Assembly (NCBI GenBank): GCA_030248135.1 | Contig: JASANC010002977.1 | Span: 1-64,000 of the forward strand | Reading direction: 5' to 3' | Length of the DNA: 64,000 bases | From: Theristus sp. LFF4_11 | Lineage: Eukaryota; Nematoda; Chromadorea; Monhysterida; Xyalidae | Part shown: positions 50,201 to 62,477 of the stretch, one piece after another | Layout of the letters: the number at the start of each line of letters is the position of its first letter | Position numbering within the stretch: the stretch's first letter is position 1 | Translations under genes and position numbers: made by a program | Notes under the pieces: generated by a model | The model's input: only the letters and a program-made list of their open reading frames with translations | The model's database searches: none | Told to the model about the DNA's origin: nothing

Positions 50201-53200
50201 CGACTGCAATTGTTGCTCGAGTTCCTGAAAAACAAGATTGAGAACGACAAATTTTTGATTTTGCAACTGCCACTAAAGCGGCATTCATGAAGCAGTACCG
50301 TATTACCTCTAATAAACCCCCATGGGGGTTTATTTCTTCAGCGACTTCTGGGGGTGGGGGTTTATTTTTTTGGGGGGGCTTTATTTTTTTGGGGGGGGGG
50401 TTATTTGGAAACCATTTTTAGGGGTGGGCAAAATGGCAAAAATACCTTCCATGGCAGGAAGGAAGTCGCAGAAACTTCTACTCTACATAGAAATTTCCTT
50501 TTACAACAGCCTTTTGTACTGAAATTACCATTAACTCATCCATTTGGGGCCTTTGGTAGCACAATTTCATCATTTTCACTGCAACCAGCCACTGAATTCG
50601 CTGGGTATGTGTTTCAAACAGAATTCAATAATCCCCCATGGGGGATTATTTTTTGGGGGGGGATTATTTGGAAACTTGTCGAGGTGGTGGGGTTTATTTG
50701 GGGGGGTTTAATTTTGGGGGGGGGTTTAATAGAGGTAATACGGTATTTAGTGACGCACAGCTGTGTTAAAACATAGCCACGCGGTTGCTAAATGCACCTT
50801 CATGAATGCACCTTAACGTGGCATGTCTTCCTGGCGGCGTCCGGGAACAACGGGTTAACATACCGCCCTAGCGAGCAAGTAGGAGAGGACGGAGTGGAAA
50901 ATAGATGAGAGATAAAAAATTTCTTGGGAGAATGAACCCTAGAACTCATGATACATGTCGCCGAATGCTGTTCGATCGAACAGTGATTTGGAATCAGACG
51001 GACTGAGATTCAAAGTTAGCCTCGTAATACAACGAAAATAGGGACGAATAATGACGACTGTTTCGATGTATTGAGAGTTTAGCCAGTTTCCTAGTTTGCA
51101 ACTTTGTAATCCAGCCAGAGCAAAACTGCGCCGGCGGTGCTTTGCGTGTATATATCAATTTTCACTATTTTCAGGCTCTGCGACTGAATGCGTGTGCAGA
51201 CGTAGAAAGGAAACTAGTTTCAATCCTTATGTGGTAATTCAAAATTGCTCAAGTGACTCGGCCATATTTAGGGGACTCGGATCACTTCACCAATTTTGAA
51301 TTGCCGCATCATGCATGACACTGTTTACCAATCTATGCGCGCATTGATTCTCGGGACCAAAATAAAAGATCATACCTGGACACGACGCGCCTGCTGGCGT
51401 AGCTGCATCTGGTGGCGTTGTTCGTTGCGCAGGAAGTGGTCCCTCTCGCGTTGCAACTGTTTGATATACTCCACCGACGCTTGCAGGATGTTACCTTTGT
51501 TCAGCTTGATCTCTCTGTAATGTGCAACAATAGATAAAGAAAATAAAAAATAAATAAACAATCAAACGCTTAGAATCACCCGAATCACGTTCACCTCTAC
51601 GCCAAACCACCCCGGAGTGTGGTACCTTCGGGAGTATGGAACCCTGGGGAGCAGGCAAATGTAAGAAAAACTTTTTTCTTAATCAGTTTTTTCACAGTTT
51701 TTACACTCATTTCAAATCTCCGCAACGAAAAAAGGAATCGTGCATCCACTCAACCTACTCGACTGTGTACTTCGGCAGCAGATAACCGAGCTCTTTTATT
51801 CGATCGTTGATATTGTAACGACGACGACGTTCAACTGAGAAAAAAATACAAGTCGCATTAATGAGCCGGAGCGAAAATGAACAATCATCTCTAAATGTGA
51901 GGTACCACTGTGATATCCGAATTCGTCCTTAATTTCTGACTTTGTCGGTTGTTCTGCAGGTTGGTTCTGATCTGAGCTGAATTGAAGTTGTTGCTTCGTA
52001 AATGTACAGTGTGTTTGTTGAAACCTGTCACTGTTTCTTCGCAGAATACAGAGCTCTCGAAAGAAGAAAGAACGGGATGCAAGAAAACCTCTAAAGCCCA
52101 CAAATGGGGTGTTTGATTCAAATCAAACCGACATACAGTTACAGTATTCGTTCTTCTAAGCTGCTCTTCAACGTTTCGCAAATGCTCTGTATTCCGTTAA
52201 AAAAGTGACCGGTTTAATCAAACACACTTTATGCAACCTTGACAAAATCTTGTCAAATTGAAAAAAATGTGAATCAAATGTGAAACTTGAAAAATTCAAA
52301 TGTGAAATGTCAAAACAACAGCAGCTGTCGGAGCACCGACTCTCATTGTGCTGATCCTTTTTCCTTCGGTCGCGACCGTCGCCGCGTTTCGTTCGCTCCG
52401 TGGCGCCGTCCGCGCCGAGCTCCTGGCCGATCAGCTCATCGAGATCGGCAGACGACGTCGGCGCTGACGTGGACACCTGCAACTGAATATAGAGCGCAGT
52501 TGGAGCGTTGTGTTTGCGTGAGTGTCGTTTTTCGCTTGAGCTTCGGCCTACAGTTCTGTAGGTACCGGGTTCGAACCTCGCTGTGGACAAGACATACTCG
52601 TGGAAAATTAGAGTGACCAACGAACATCTAATGGTCTACTCCCTCCTGAGCCGAGGGTAAAATTGGGGCTCGAGGCAGTATTGCCCGTCTCCGTCGGAGT
52701 TTGGTACCTTCGCGTTTCCGGAACCGGCGCGCGTATAATTAAATTTAAAAAAAGCTTCTTTTCGGAACTGTTTCAGATATAAGCAGGTGCCCCGGACACA
52801 TGGGAAGGCTTGTGAATACGCTGTTGTACAAGTTTTTTTCTCTAGTGGTTCAAGAGGAGCACATCACTGATGAGGCCACCCCGCTCTTCTGCATCATGAT
52901 GTTGGCCAGGCCGAAATGGCAGAGAACCATCCTACAGATTTGGTTGATTTCATCGTGTTGTTCACTCGAACACTCGGAACGCTAGAAACGCTCAATTGAA
53001 AAGAGCTCTGCTTCCACATTGATGATCGAAAAAAATTATGTGCAAATATCAGCTAAAAGCACGCCAGTGTGGAGCCCGGTCGAAACAAAACAATTTCGTC
53101 TGCACCTGACGTAGATATTCCGCAGAGCCACCGAGTAAATGCGGCGGGTGCGGTGACGCGGACGCCGACGGATCGACGTCCACCAGGCTGTGGTGCGTGA

Positions 53201-55475
53201 TGCTGTTCGGCAACTGCAAGGTCACCATAAAAATAGAGAAATCGCTTTCGTCCTCACAGATCACGCACACTTCTTGCATTTTTCTTTTCTCTTCGGTGAT
53301 CATAGGGTTGGCAAAATACCGTTTTTTTTCAAATCGTGGTAAAAAAATCCGTATTTTTTCCCGGAAAAAACGAAAGCCGAAAAGGTTGTATAACCCATAT
53401 ATTATTCGCAGCCGACCATAAACTTGAGGCAGGGTTTGTGAAAACAGCTTTCAGAATGCTCATACTAGCTACATCGTGATCGCTACATCCAAGCACTCTA
53501 TTCATACAAAGCTACTAGCAAAACTGAAAACGCTTGGTTGCGTTTGCCCGCCACACCAACCGCGTCAACGTTGCGTGCCGATTTGTTCTGGTCCTCCTCG
53601 AGCGACAGTATCTCGTCGATGATGACGGCGTCGTCGTATTCCGACTGACTGAACGACGCGCTGTGCGGACTGTCCGTGTAGCCTTGTGGACTCAGGTCCG
53701 ATGGACTGGCGCGAGACGGCTGCAAACGAGCGTAAGGCTAATATTTTTTGACTATCATCTTTTCCTTAAAACCTGCGACTCAATGCGCGCATAGATGGGT
53801 AAGCAGTCTCATCATGCACGACGCGGGAATTCAAAATTGGCAAAGGCATCCGAGTCCCCTAAATAAGGCCGGGTCACTTAGGCTATTCTGAATTACCGCA
53901 CACAGATTGAAACTAGTTTCCTTTTACGTCCACAACCGCATTGAGTCGCAGGTCTTGAAGAAAAGATAATAGATAGCTTCAACATGAAGTTCTTCTTTTC
54001 GTGCATGATTAGGTACAGGTCAGCCTCTTTTGCTACTGGGGCATAAAGCTCAATAGTTACGGAATGGCCGAGTAAACATGACATTTTTCAGGGTGCAAGG
54101 AGCGCGCGAAATTTGAATGAAAAGAAAAAAGCTATTAAAAACCCAATTGTAGATCAACTTTGACATGTTTTTTAAAACTAATTTATTCTTCGTGCCATTC
54201 TGTTCATTCTTTCTCCCTTGCACACACGACTGGAAATTATCTTGGCATTCTTGAAATAGACAACTCCTAGTCTGCGACTAATCCCGCCTTGAGGGAAAAT
54301 ACAAGGACTGCCTTATTTATTCGGCCAGACCGTAGTTAGTGTTCTTTTAACAATTACTGAACTGTATTGCACGTTGACGTGTATTCTCAGCCGCATAACA
54401 CGAGTATTCAATTGTTATTTCCCTACAATATCTTGCGAAGCCTTACAAGACCAACAAAGCTCAAGGTCATAAGTTGTGCAGGTGCCGAAGCGCCCTTCGC
54501 GGAAGCATTTATGAGCTGCATTGAAAACTACGGTGTTTTGGCACGGTCGCTCTCAAATAACAAGGATGTTATGAATGTCTGTTCCAGCGAAATGTGCGCT
54601 TTCATTCGGACGGTTCAGACGCGTTCGGCTGTTTCGGCCGTGCGGCAATTCCAATACTACACAAATCATTCCACACTGCTCTGCCTGCTGCCGCTTCGAA
54701 CAGCTAATAACACGTCAAACCAAGCCAATTGTCGTCACCGACATAGTGATCGGTGCTGTACGATTTGTTAAATGGCGACAATTTTGACGAGTGTGGTGGC
54801 GTGCGTGCCAGCATCGCTGTCGTTGTCGTCGTCGTCGCCATCGTCTGCTGTTGATGGTGGTAGATGTTGGCGGCCATCGCTGCTGCTGCGCCTGAACATT
54901 CGACGGCGTTTTCAATTTTAATTTCACACGACTGCCATTAATTTAATTCGTCGAAGCGACTTTTGAACGGAGCAATCAATGCTGGAACGGTCTCCATATC
55001 ATGTGCTGCTCGTTCATGCGCTGCTCTGATTTTTATCGGAATTCCTGCTGTTCGCGAAACACAATGAAATGAAGTGAATGAGACAGGTACACCGCATAAA
55101 AACCGTCGAGTCAAGCGGTGCAGAAAAAAATACGAGAAAAAAAGACTTCTGAGTAAAAAGATTCACTTGCGATTGCGACTCAATCGGTTTCTTCATTGTT
55201 CATACTAATGCGACAAAAAGAGCAAACATTCAACTTAAAAAAGTAGCTAGTCCAACTGCAATGCATTGCATGCTGGTATGCAATCAGATTCTGTTCCCTC
55301 GATCCTAACCGTGATGTATCGGCATCGAGGCGCTGAAGCGAGCGCCGTGCGTCGCGGCGCGTTGGCGACCCTCCTGAGCGGACGTCGTCGCAATCGGGCT
55401 GCTTCCGTCGCCGGAACTACGATATCCAGCGCGCATCGACGATGAGCCTTGCGCTCGTTGCTGCTGCTGATTCAC
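46770..55475 (-). CDS. hlh-30: MITF/TFEB/HLH-30-type bHLH leucine-zipper transcription factor
   Basis: Twelve exons join in phase: 55475-55310, 54891-54743, 53719-53561, 53213-53106, 52476-52341, 51834-51759, 51514-51376, 50224-50152, 49864-49767, 48011-47906, 47555-47457 and 47278-46770 (TAG), about 605 residues plus a missing N-terminus. An acidic activation helix [13 protein letters not shown] matches the MITF/TFEB activation motif. The DNA-binding region has [20 protein letters not shown], then [20 protein letters not shown] (helix 2) and a zipper running into [13 protein letters not shown]. The motif [10 protein letters not shown] is a likely SUMO site. The last exon holds DPLISG, recalling the TFEB C-terminus, and two polyglutamine tracts. 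Family members drive lysosome, autophagy and stress genes through E-box (CLEAR) sites. The Rag-binding N-terminus of vertebrate TFEB was not found. Confidence 0.92.
46811..46895 (-). repeat. Polyglutamine-coding CAG/CAA tract near the C-terminus
   Basis: Mixed CAA and CAG codons on the minus strand encode two runs of 11 glutamines split by HQRHH, just before the stop codon at 46770. Confidence 0.9.
47140..47214 (-). repeat. Polyglutamine-coding CAA tract
   Basis: A nearly pure CAA run encodes about 20 glutamines after QQQH, followed by [12 protein letters not shown]. Codon purity suggests recent length change. Confidence 0.9.
47785..47870. repeat. Dispersed repeat with TTTCCTGCTTTTTCGCGAAA
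   Basis: Second copy of the family at 31850-31925, within the bHLH-zip gene intron just downstream of exon 48011-47906. Confidence 0.55.
48133..48328. mobile_element. MITE family A copy
   Basis: Left AGTTCTGCGGCTCCGTGCGC and right GCAATAAGTCGCAGAACT form the inverted ends. Interior diverged. A further fragment lies near 48410-48490. Confidence 0.7.
49918..50058. mobile_element. MITE family B relative
   Basis: AACCAACTAGCTGATTGGTT and its inverted CCAATCAGCTAGTTGGATAT bound a foldback in an intron of the bHLH-zip gene, about 95 bases from the donor of exon 50224-50152. Confidence 0.7.
50275..50816. mobile_element. MITE family C copy interrupted by a family D element
   Basis: Left end GCGGCATTCATGAAGCAG and right end CATGAATGCACCTTAA belong to family C. 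Between them a 446-base element has inserted at a TA inside GCAGTATTTAGTG, as comparison with the intact copy at 60026-60116 shows. Confidence 0.8.
50298..50743. mobile_element. MITE family D copy (CCGTATTACCTC ends, G-run core), 446 bases
   Basis: The ends CCGTATTACCTCTAATAAAC and its complement are flanked by TA duplications. The interior alternates GGGGTTTATTT and GGGGGATTATTT with G-runs around a less repetitive core containing ATGGCAGGAAGGAAGTCGCA. Confidence 0.85.
51172..51360. mobile_element. MITE family A copy, reverse orientation
   Basis: GCTCTGCGACTGAATGCG at the left and GCGCGCATTGATTCTCGGGA at the right, with GAAACTAGTTTCAAT and CCAATTTTGAATTGCC inside. It ends 16 bases from the donor of the zipper exon. 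Confidence 0.75.
52490..52590 (+). other. Possible tRNA-derived (SINE-like) fragment
   Basis: GAGCGCAGTTGGAGCG resembles a polymerase III A box and GGTACCGGGTTCGAACCTCG a B box, spaced about 65 bases apart on the plus strand of an intron. No closed cloverleaf is evident, so it is a relic at most. Confidence 0.3.
52645..52735. repeat. Dispersed repeat with GGAGTTTGGTACCTTCGCGT
   Basis: Copy of the family at 27868-27960, preceded by the shared phrase GGGTAAAATTGGGGCTCG. Confidence 0.65.
52850..52945. repeat. Dispersed repeat (inverted copy of the CATTTCGGCCTGACC family)
   Basis: GCACATCACTGATGAGGCCA and GGCCAGGCCGAAATGGCAGA are the complements of blocks at 10195-10310. Confidence 0.6.
53303..53400. 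repeat. AGGGTTGGCAAAATACCG repeat
   Basis: Starts ATAGGGTTGGCAAAATACCG followed by T-runs and CCG blocks. A related start, TTAGGGTTGGTAAAAAACCG, opens the A/T-rich repeat at 63909 that runs out of the window. Confidence 0.5.
53768..53960. mobile_element. MITE family A copy, well preserved
   Basis: CTGCGACTCAATGCGCGCAT at the left and ACCGCATTGAGTCGCAGG at the right give clear inverted ends, with GACGCGGGAATTCAAAATTG and GAAACTAGTTTCC inside. Confidence 0.8.
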
Positions 55476-55913
55476 CTGCAATGACTATATTGATTGTAGT
55501 CATTAAGGGGGGTGTAATTAGTTTTTTGTGCGTACGCACGGACACATTCAAATAATGGCCACGCGATTTAGAAATCGTGTCGTGTGTGCTATCTTAATGC
55601 ATTACGGGCACAATTATCTGATAGTTTGCGTACGGGATTTAGAACGTCTGTGCGTACAGACAAAATACTAAATAGTGTTCGCCCTTTACAATTCTCAACA
55701 GTCAGCGGATTTCTGACTGTGCAAACGCAACACTAAAACACGTGGACGTGTCAACGACAGTACACAGCGTTCAGATTCAGATTCGATCCGTAGTCACATC
55801 GAAGGAACCAAAGACGTTCCATCCAATTGAAAGATTAGCCTTCCATCCATCTACAACCACTGCTTCTATCATTGAATTTGCGTGCGCAGAATAATAGCCG
55901 TATGCAGGTCACT

Positions 55914-56530
55914 TTAAGGAGAAAACGAAATGTCGCAGCATATGCGCACAGCGAGCACCCGTTCTAAGTCAACGTATGCTGGAGAAAGCGTCTCCACCTC
56001 AAGACCATCGGGCGTCCGCTGCCATGCGTTCGCCAATGGCGAACAAACGCGCTCTGCGCCTCCGGTGAACTCCGTGAGCACCGGCAGATGGTTGCACGAG
56101 GTCGACGTTGCGCCGTGCAACTGGTGATGGTGATGGTGATTGGCGCCGCCGAGTCGCTCCATCGACCGGCGACCAATCAACGCCGCGTGGTGATTATTGT
56201 CATCGTTGAACAGTTTCATGGAGTTGGCGAGCGAGGCCGATTGCTGTTGCGGCTGGTGATCGCTACCGGCGAGCGCGTGCATCAACGCCAGCCCGCTGTG
56301 CACGGCCGTCGTCGGCGGCATCATCTCGTGGTAGGACGTTTCGTCGTGCGGATACCGGCTGGCGATGTTGCCGTTCGGGTTGCTCGGCGGCAGCGGCATC
56401 GCGAGACGATTGGTGAAATCGAAGTGGTCGGCGGCGAAACGCGCATCGGTTGCGTTCGGCTGGCCGATTTCGGACAACGAAGCGCAGTTCTGCGGTGCGT
56501 ATCGACCGATCGACGCCGTACTTGCGGTGC
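55914..56530 (-). CDS. His/Met-rich open exon upstream of the bHLH-zip gene
   Basis: A minus-strand frame open from about 56545 to 55914 has coding-like GC content and codon use. It encodes SLSEIGQPNATDARF, MPLPPSNPNGNIASRYPHDE, GLALMHALAGSDHQPQQQ, and NHHHHHQL. Possible donors lie at GTTGAC, GTGCTC and GTGGAG before the stop. None of the AG sites at its start gives a phase matching the exon at 63614-63493, so it may be an alternative first exon of the bHLH-zip gene, or the exon of another gene. I recognise no domain. Confidence 0.45.
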
Positions 56531-59500
56531 TTAGGCGGTCTTACGGAATACTTGAATGTAATTAACAGTATGAGCGTAAATTAGTCGTCGACTTCGCGAT
56601 GTCAGAGTGCGTTTACTGACACGATGACGACGACGACACACCAGTGCGAAGTCACGGTATTTGCGAGGCAGATATTCTGTTGCGGCTTCTGTGCACAAAC
56701 GCAAAATGGTGGTCGTGGTGATTTTTTTTTGTTTTTCTACTTCCTCTGGTGTAAAGTTTTTGAAACACTGTTTGCTGATATTATCAAGAGGCAAACAGCG
56801 CAGAAAAGTGCCGAACCAAACCAACCACTGCGTCTTGTCAGAAAAATTACTGTGCGAAACTTATACAGCGCTGCAAACAAACGAAAACAGTTTTCAATAT
56901 TTTAACCAAACACTTCCTATAAAAAAATAAAACAACAGGGCAATGAGCCAAGAATGAAAACACTACCAGTGAACATAACAGTTCTGTCAAGGCGGAAAGA
57001 ATACAGTGCAAAAAAACAAATAAACGAAACAAAACTTTCTTTGCGAAACAGTGTCTGTTCTGTTGGTATGTAGTGGTGCCAGGCACGGCAACGAACAGAA
57101 TAGATAACATAACAGTGCGTGTAACACACCGTCGTCGTGCAACGGTAACAACAATACTCAGGAACAGTGTTGGTTGGTACACTAAACACGCGTGTTTAAA
57201 ACGGTCGAACTGGAAACATATTCAATTTGTGCATTTTGGCATTTGAATCTAGCACGTTTATTGGTTGCATCGAGCTCGTTGAATCAATTAGGCGAGGAGC
57301 GAGCCCACTTTAAAAGCGGCCAAACAGCCGATTCCCTTTGATTTGCAGTTCGATTGTAATTGGGTGAAAAGATTTTTGCAACAAGGATAGAATGAACGAA
57401 ACAGGACACTGCTTAGCATCTTCTTGAATGACGCAAATAATTGACAACGATTCTAATTTGTCAGACTTGTGAATCCTTAGCAGTAGATCAAGAATCACCA
57501 CAAGATCATTAATTTCACTACAATAATGCAAGTACAAGACAACGACACAGCAGAAAATGCGAGTGATAAAAGATGTGTTTCGCTTTTTGACGTTGACTTT
57601 GACTTATACCAACGGCCACATTAGTCTAAAAAACATGCTTTAAATTCACTTTCAAAGAAGCGGTTAGTGATAAGAAGAAAACAAATAAATAAATAAACGG
57701 TGAATGGGAAATGGTACGATCGAAAATTATTGAAACAAAAAAACATTGATGTTTAGTCCCCCGGTCCCGTTTGATGTTGTAAAAAAAGTAAACCAAAAAC
57801 AACAGAATAAAATGAACGACTCTCTGAAACCTAGAATGTCACCAACGTTAAAGTGCAGCGAAGAAACAGAAAAATGTGATTGCGACGCTCTGATAAGTTG
57901 ATTTTTGAATCAACAGCAACATTTTGATTTTCAATTGTGAATGCTACCGCAGGTTGGCTTCTAATCCAAAAGCAAAACGTTTTTAGCTGGTCGAACTGAA
58001 CTGGTATCAGTACCGAAATATTAGATAACACCAGGATTCGACGCGTTGGAAAACATTCACCAAACAATATTAGATACGATACAGTGCTTTTGTGAGCAAA
58101 CAACAAAACCCACAGACTATGCTGCTCAAAGCAGGTGGCCAATTTAGCGTCTCGTTTGTAAAAATAAACATAATAATTCCGCGAAAAAGCCGCACTTTTG
58201 GTTGAAAAAAGTTTCGTCAAACTCAAAGAGACCGACTACGAAGTAAAATAAATTTAAGGACAGTTGGTTCACTTTAGCCACTGATGATGATGATAAGATT
58301 TTTTTAGGAATAGAAACAAACGAGCATTCCACTGCACACTGTGGAGCATACTGCGTCTGAAACATCAATTGCAACGAACGAAAACCGTAAAAATCCAGAC
58401 AGCGAGACGGCCAAAAAATCAACCTGTGTCGCAAATTTTTCACAAACCGTTCATTCAATAAAAAAACTGTGCACACGGCAAAGCAATCGCCACAAAATTT
58501 TGCAACCGGTTTTCCACTATATAACATCGGTTTTTTTCGCACATCAACCGAAACAAGTTTAATGAAGGAAATTTGTTTTCAATAAAAAAACCTATAAAGA
58601 TTATTCTCGACGCTTGTTCAGACGATAAATACCGAATAATAAAAGCCCGGATCGCTGCGCAGGTATCATTTATAAGGTGCCGTTTTTTCAAATCTAAAAT
58701 CTTAACTTCTGATGTGGCGAGAAACATGCGGTGGTGATGGTGACAAGGCAGATAACCAAATAAAATTGCAAAAACAAGAATATTCGCAGACTTGGTCAAT
58801 CCAAGAAAGCTCTCAGCTCCCCTAGAAATTGCAGAAATGGAACGAAATTTCGCTTTGATACTCAAACGATGACGCTGGTACACGCCCGTCTCCCTGAAAC
58901 TGCCCAGCCCACTTCCAAAATGAGCCGTTGAAAACAGACGAAAAAACAGTCTACAAAACGAGTATTGCTTGCAATGATTCGCGAAATTGCGAAATCTGAA
59001 CAGCCGGGATACCAGAAGAAACGAGCAAACGAGCAACAGACGAGACGACAGACAACAAGCGCCAAACGTACCGCGGTGTGAAACGCCATGAGAAGCTGTG
59101 GAGAATAGAAAAAAAACAAAACCGGAGCGCTAAAAGTCAACCGATATGCACCGAAAACAGACGTGCGCACAGTTCAGAATCAGAAGTTCAGAAGTTTTTA
59201 AAAATCAGATAAACCAAACACACGTACACACACACACAGTGACACGCTGTGTGCGCGCAAAGTGACACACAACAACAACAACAACAACGTCAACATCAAC
59301 AATATTAGAAGGTACATGTACGTACACCGACATAAACAGCATTTTCAGCAGCGGCAGTAGTTCAGTGAAAACAAGACGCCGCACGGAGAGCGAGCGACGG
59401 CATTCAATGGGCGCACAGAGAGTTTGCGCGCAGCGTGGTTGGAGCGCAGCCAGCAAAACAAAACAAGAGACGCACTGCAGCGCCAGTCTCAACTCAGTTT

Positions 59501-60025
59501 GACCAGTGTTGTTGTTGCCACAACACTGTTTGTTGTGTGTGCGCGCACACCCACCACACGATTCCCATGATTGGCTTTATTTGACACCTTTGCAGCGACG
59601 CGGCAAGCAGAGGCCGATTCAAGCTAGCGTTCACGTCAGGCAATGTTATTCAGGACAGTTTTCCGGTGAATTTTCACGACAAAATTCAGACACTTTCGGG
59701 GGTCGTTTGTTGAGTGGTCGATTCGAAAGCTTGCGAGCAAAATGGAATTGAGTTGGTGCAGACAGACATTTCGAAAGTGTGGAAAATAATGTATTGAACT
59801 TGTTGATTGACCTAATTTGAATCTAAAATCTAATTGACCGTTTCAAGAGTCGCTGTCTAATTAGTGTCACGATTGCATTGGAATATTCAGAGAAAATACA
59901 GCCGCCCAAATAAAAGTTAACCGGAGCCTGTTCGAGGTTCAAAAATCGAAATACCGGTGGTATTTCGAAAATGAGTCCGTTGCAGTTTATCAGGGTGAAG
60001 TGAGCTGTGTGAGAATCGTTGTAGG

Positions 60026-60116
60026 GATATTCATGAAGCAGTATTTAGTGACGAGCAGCTGTGTTGAAACATAGCCACGCGGTCACCTAATACTGTTGCA
60101 TGAATGCCCCTTAAGA
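60026..60116. mobile_element. MITE family C copy, uninterrupted
   Basis: ATATTCATGAAGCAGTATTT at the left and TGCATGAATGCCCCTTAA at the right, with GACGAGCAGCTGTGTTG inside. It provides the empty-site comparison for the nested copy at 50275-50816. Confidence 0.75.
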
Positions 60117-60811
60117 TTGTGATGCAGATGGGGAAAACGATTTGTTCACTAGTTTGTTGACAACAGCAAACAGGCCTTTTACTTCTTCCTTCTCCAATAA
60201 CTAGAATGAAGGAATCAAAATTCACCCAAATGAGCCGTTCAACTTCAATGGATCTCAAGATTTTAAATTTGAAAACTGACATGAGATTTGAAATCTGGAA
60301 TTTGAAAAAAATCTGAGATTTGAAAACAAGAATACCAACGCAAATCGTCTGGATTGTTTGACCGAACCAAAAAAGCAAAAAAAGTGACGTCGGTAAACAA
60401 ATGCAAATATCTGAATGCCTCTACTCGTCAACAAACGCCAGTTAACCGAATTATTATACATACAAGATCTAGATTCGTTGCAAAGTTGGACCGGACGCTA
60501 ATCAAGAGCATATCACAAAGTCTAAAGCTACTAAAATGCAATTATAACAACATGAATCGCCAACAAAATTGCAACTTGAGCGCCATCCCTGCACCAAGTG
60601 CGTGTTTGCATCAAACTTTCATACGGTTATTTAACGCCCGGGACAAATATAGAATGTTATTAGTTTTTATCAGCTATTTTCTCCGAATAACCAATGGGTT
60701 CTCGATGAATCTAGAAACATAATTAATTTGACCATCCGGCACTGCTCGCTAATACTAAGATAATAGAAATTGGTATTTGGAAAAATTACTGCGGTATTAT
60801 CTGTCATTGTG

Positions 60812-61004
60812 GTTCTGCGATTCACTGCGCGCATAGATAGGTAATCCATTTCACGTATGACGCGGGAATTCAAATTTAGTGATGTAGTAACCCGAGTGAG
60901 CCCCCAAAATACTGAATCACTTTGCGCTAATTTGTCTTGCTCTTTAAAGTTTGAAACTAGTTTCCTCACCACGACTACAAACGCATGGATTTGCAGAACT
61001 TAAA
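60812..61004. mobile_element. MITE family A copy, with a second truncated copy at 61036-61150
   Basis: TTCTGCGATTCACTGCGCGC and CGCATGGATTTGCAGAACTT form the ends; GAAACTAGTTTCCTCACC is inside. The adjacent fragment begins TTGCGACTCAATGTGTTTGC. Confidence 0.7.
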
Positions 61005-61159
61005 AAATTAATAATACACAGTATTGTCCTTTTTAGTTTTGCGACTCAATGTGTTTGCAAAACTCATGCGGAAACAAAGAAATTTAGTTTCCTGCTTGGA
61101 TGCGGCAATTAAAAATTCTCGTGACTGTGTCCTAAATCAACGTCATGTCAAAAAAGATA

Positions 61160-61584
61160 CCGTATTACCTCTAATAAACCCCCATGGGGGTTTATTTCTT
61201 CGGCGACTTCTGGGGGTGGGGGTTTAGTTTTTGGGGTGGGGGGGGGTTTATTTACAAACAAATTCTAGGGGTTGGGGTTTGTTGAAAAATGGCAAAAATA
61301 CCTTGCATGGCAGGCAAGAAAGTCGCAGAAACTTCTACTTTTCACAGAGATTTCCTTTTGTAACAGCCTTTTGTAATGAAATTACCACTAACTCATCCCT
61401 TTGGGGCCTTTGGTAGCACAATTTCACCAATGTCACTGCATTCAGCCACTGAATTCGCTAGGTATGTGTTTCAAACAGGTTTCTAATAAACCCCCATGGA
61501 GGTTCATTTTGGGGGGGATTATTTGGAAACTTGTCGAGGGGGTGCGGGTTTATTTGGGGGGGGGGTTTAATAGAGGTAATACGG
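61160..61584. mobile_element. MITE family D copy, 425 bases
   Basis: Same inverted ends (CCGTATTACCTCTAATAAAC) and core (ATGGCAGGCAAGAAAGTCGC) as the copy at 50298-50743, about 85% alike by eye. TA flanks the left end. Confidence 0.85.
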
Positions 61585-62477
61585 GAGCTACAGACAACAT
61601 TAACTGACGTCACGATAATCCATTAATTCAATTCAAGTCTTATCATTATTCAGAATGGACACAGGGCACAGATAAGCCAATTTTTAACTTAATATGGTTT
61701 CGATGACGCTTTTCTAAAATTATTCGATCAGTTAGCAAATATTTGATGGTTGAAAGTAATTTGGAATTCTTAGCAAGAGAAGGATACAGGGAAGTGTAGA
61801 ACTGATTGCTTCAGTGTTTTTGCCCTGTTTCCGAAACCTTACAGATTTGCCCTGTTAATTGAAATTGAAATCCGAGCAGTATTGTTAGAAATAGTAATAT
61901 CAGTTGCTGAAACAGCGAAACGTTTTAAGGCAGCAAAATTCGGGATTTTTTCAAAACAATACAACTACAGGAAAGGCAAAAGGTCAAACACCACACGCAC
62001 AGCAACTATTGTTTGTCGCACAACACACGAACAGGCGGTGCGCGGTCAGGCACGACCCGCTCATTTGCGGTCCGTCATTTGCGTTATTAACAGCTAAGAG
62101 AAGCAAATTATAGGGCCGCTAATCACTAGACCCCAAATGAGTGAGACGCAAATGAGCGAGTTACTAATGGGTGGGCCGCCGCTGTTACGAAACGCAAATG
62201 AACGTACACCATAAAAAGCTGGCAACGACCGCAAAAAAATGCAACAGCCAGATTGAAATAAAACGAAACACAACGCAATCGAAAGGCTTTGACATTTCTG
62301 AGGTGAAAGACAAGGCAACGAAAAAGCCTTGATGGAGCGAACGATCGATTTTCATTCTTGCAAACTTGTTGACGGAATTATCGGCTTCCTTTAAGGATGC
62401 TCTGAAAATCCGTCACTTTGCTTGAATTTCTGTCTTCAAATCTATTATCAGCCCTTTTGCTTGAAGAGCTTTCGTTG

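Noticed and set aside
54367..54771. 134-codon plus-strand frame
   Set aside because: Overlaps a supported minus-strand exon at its end, has no recognised motif and no consistent splice sites.
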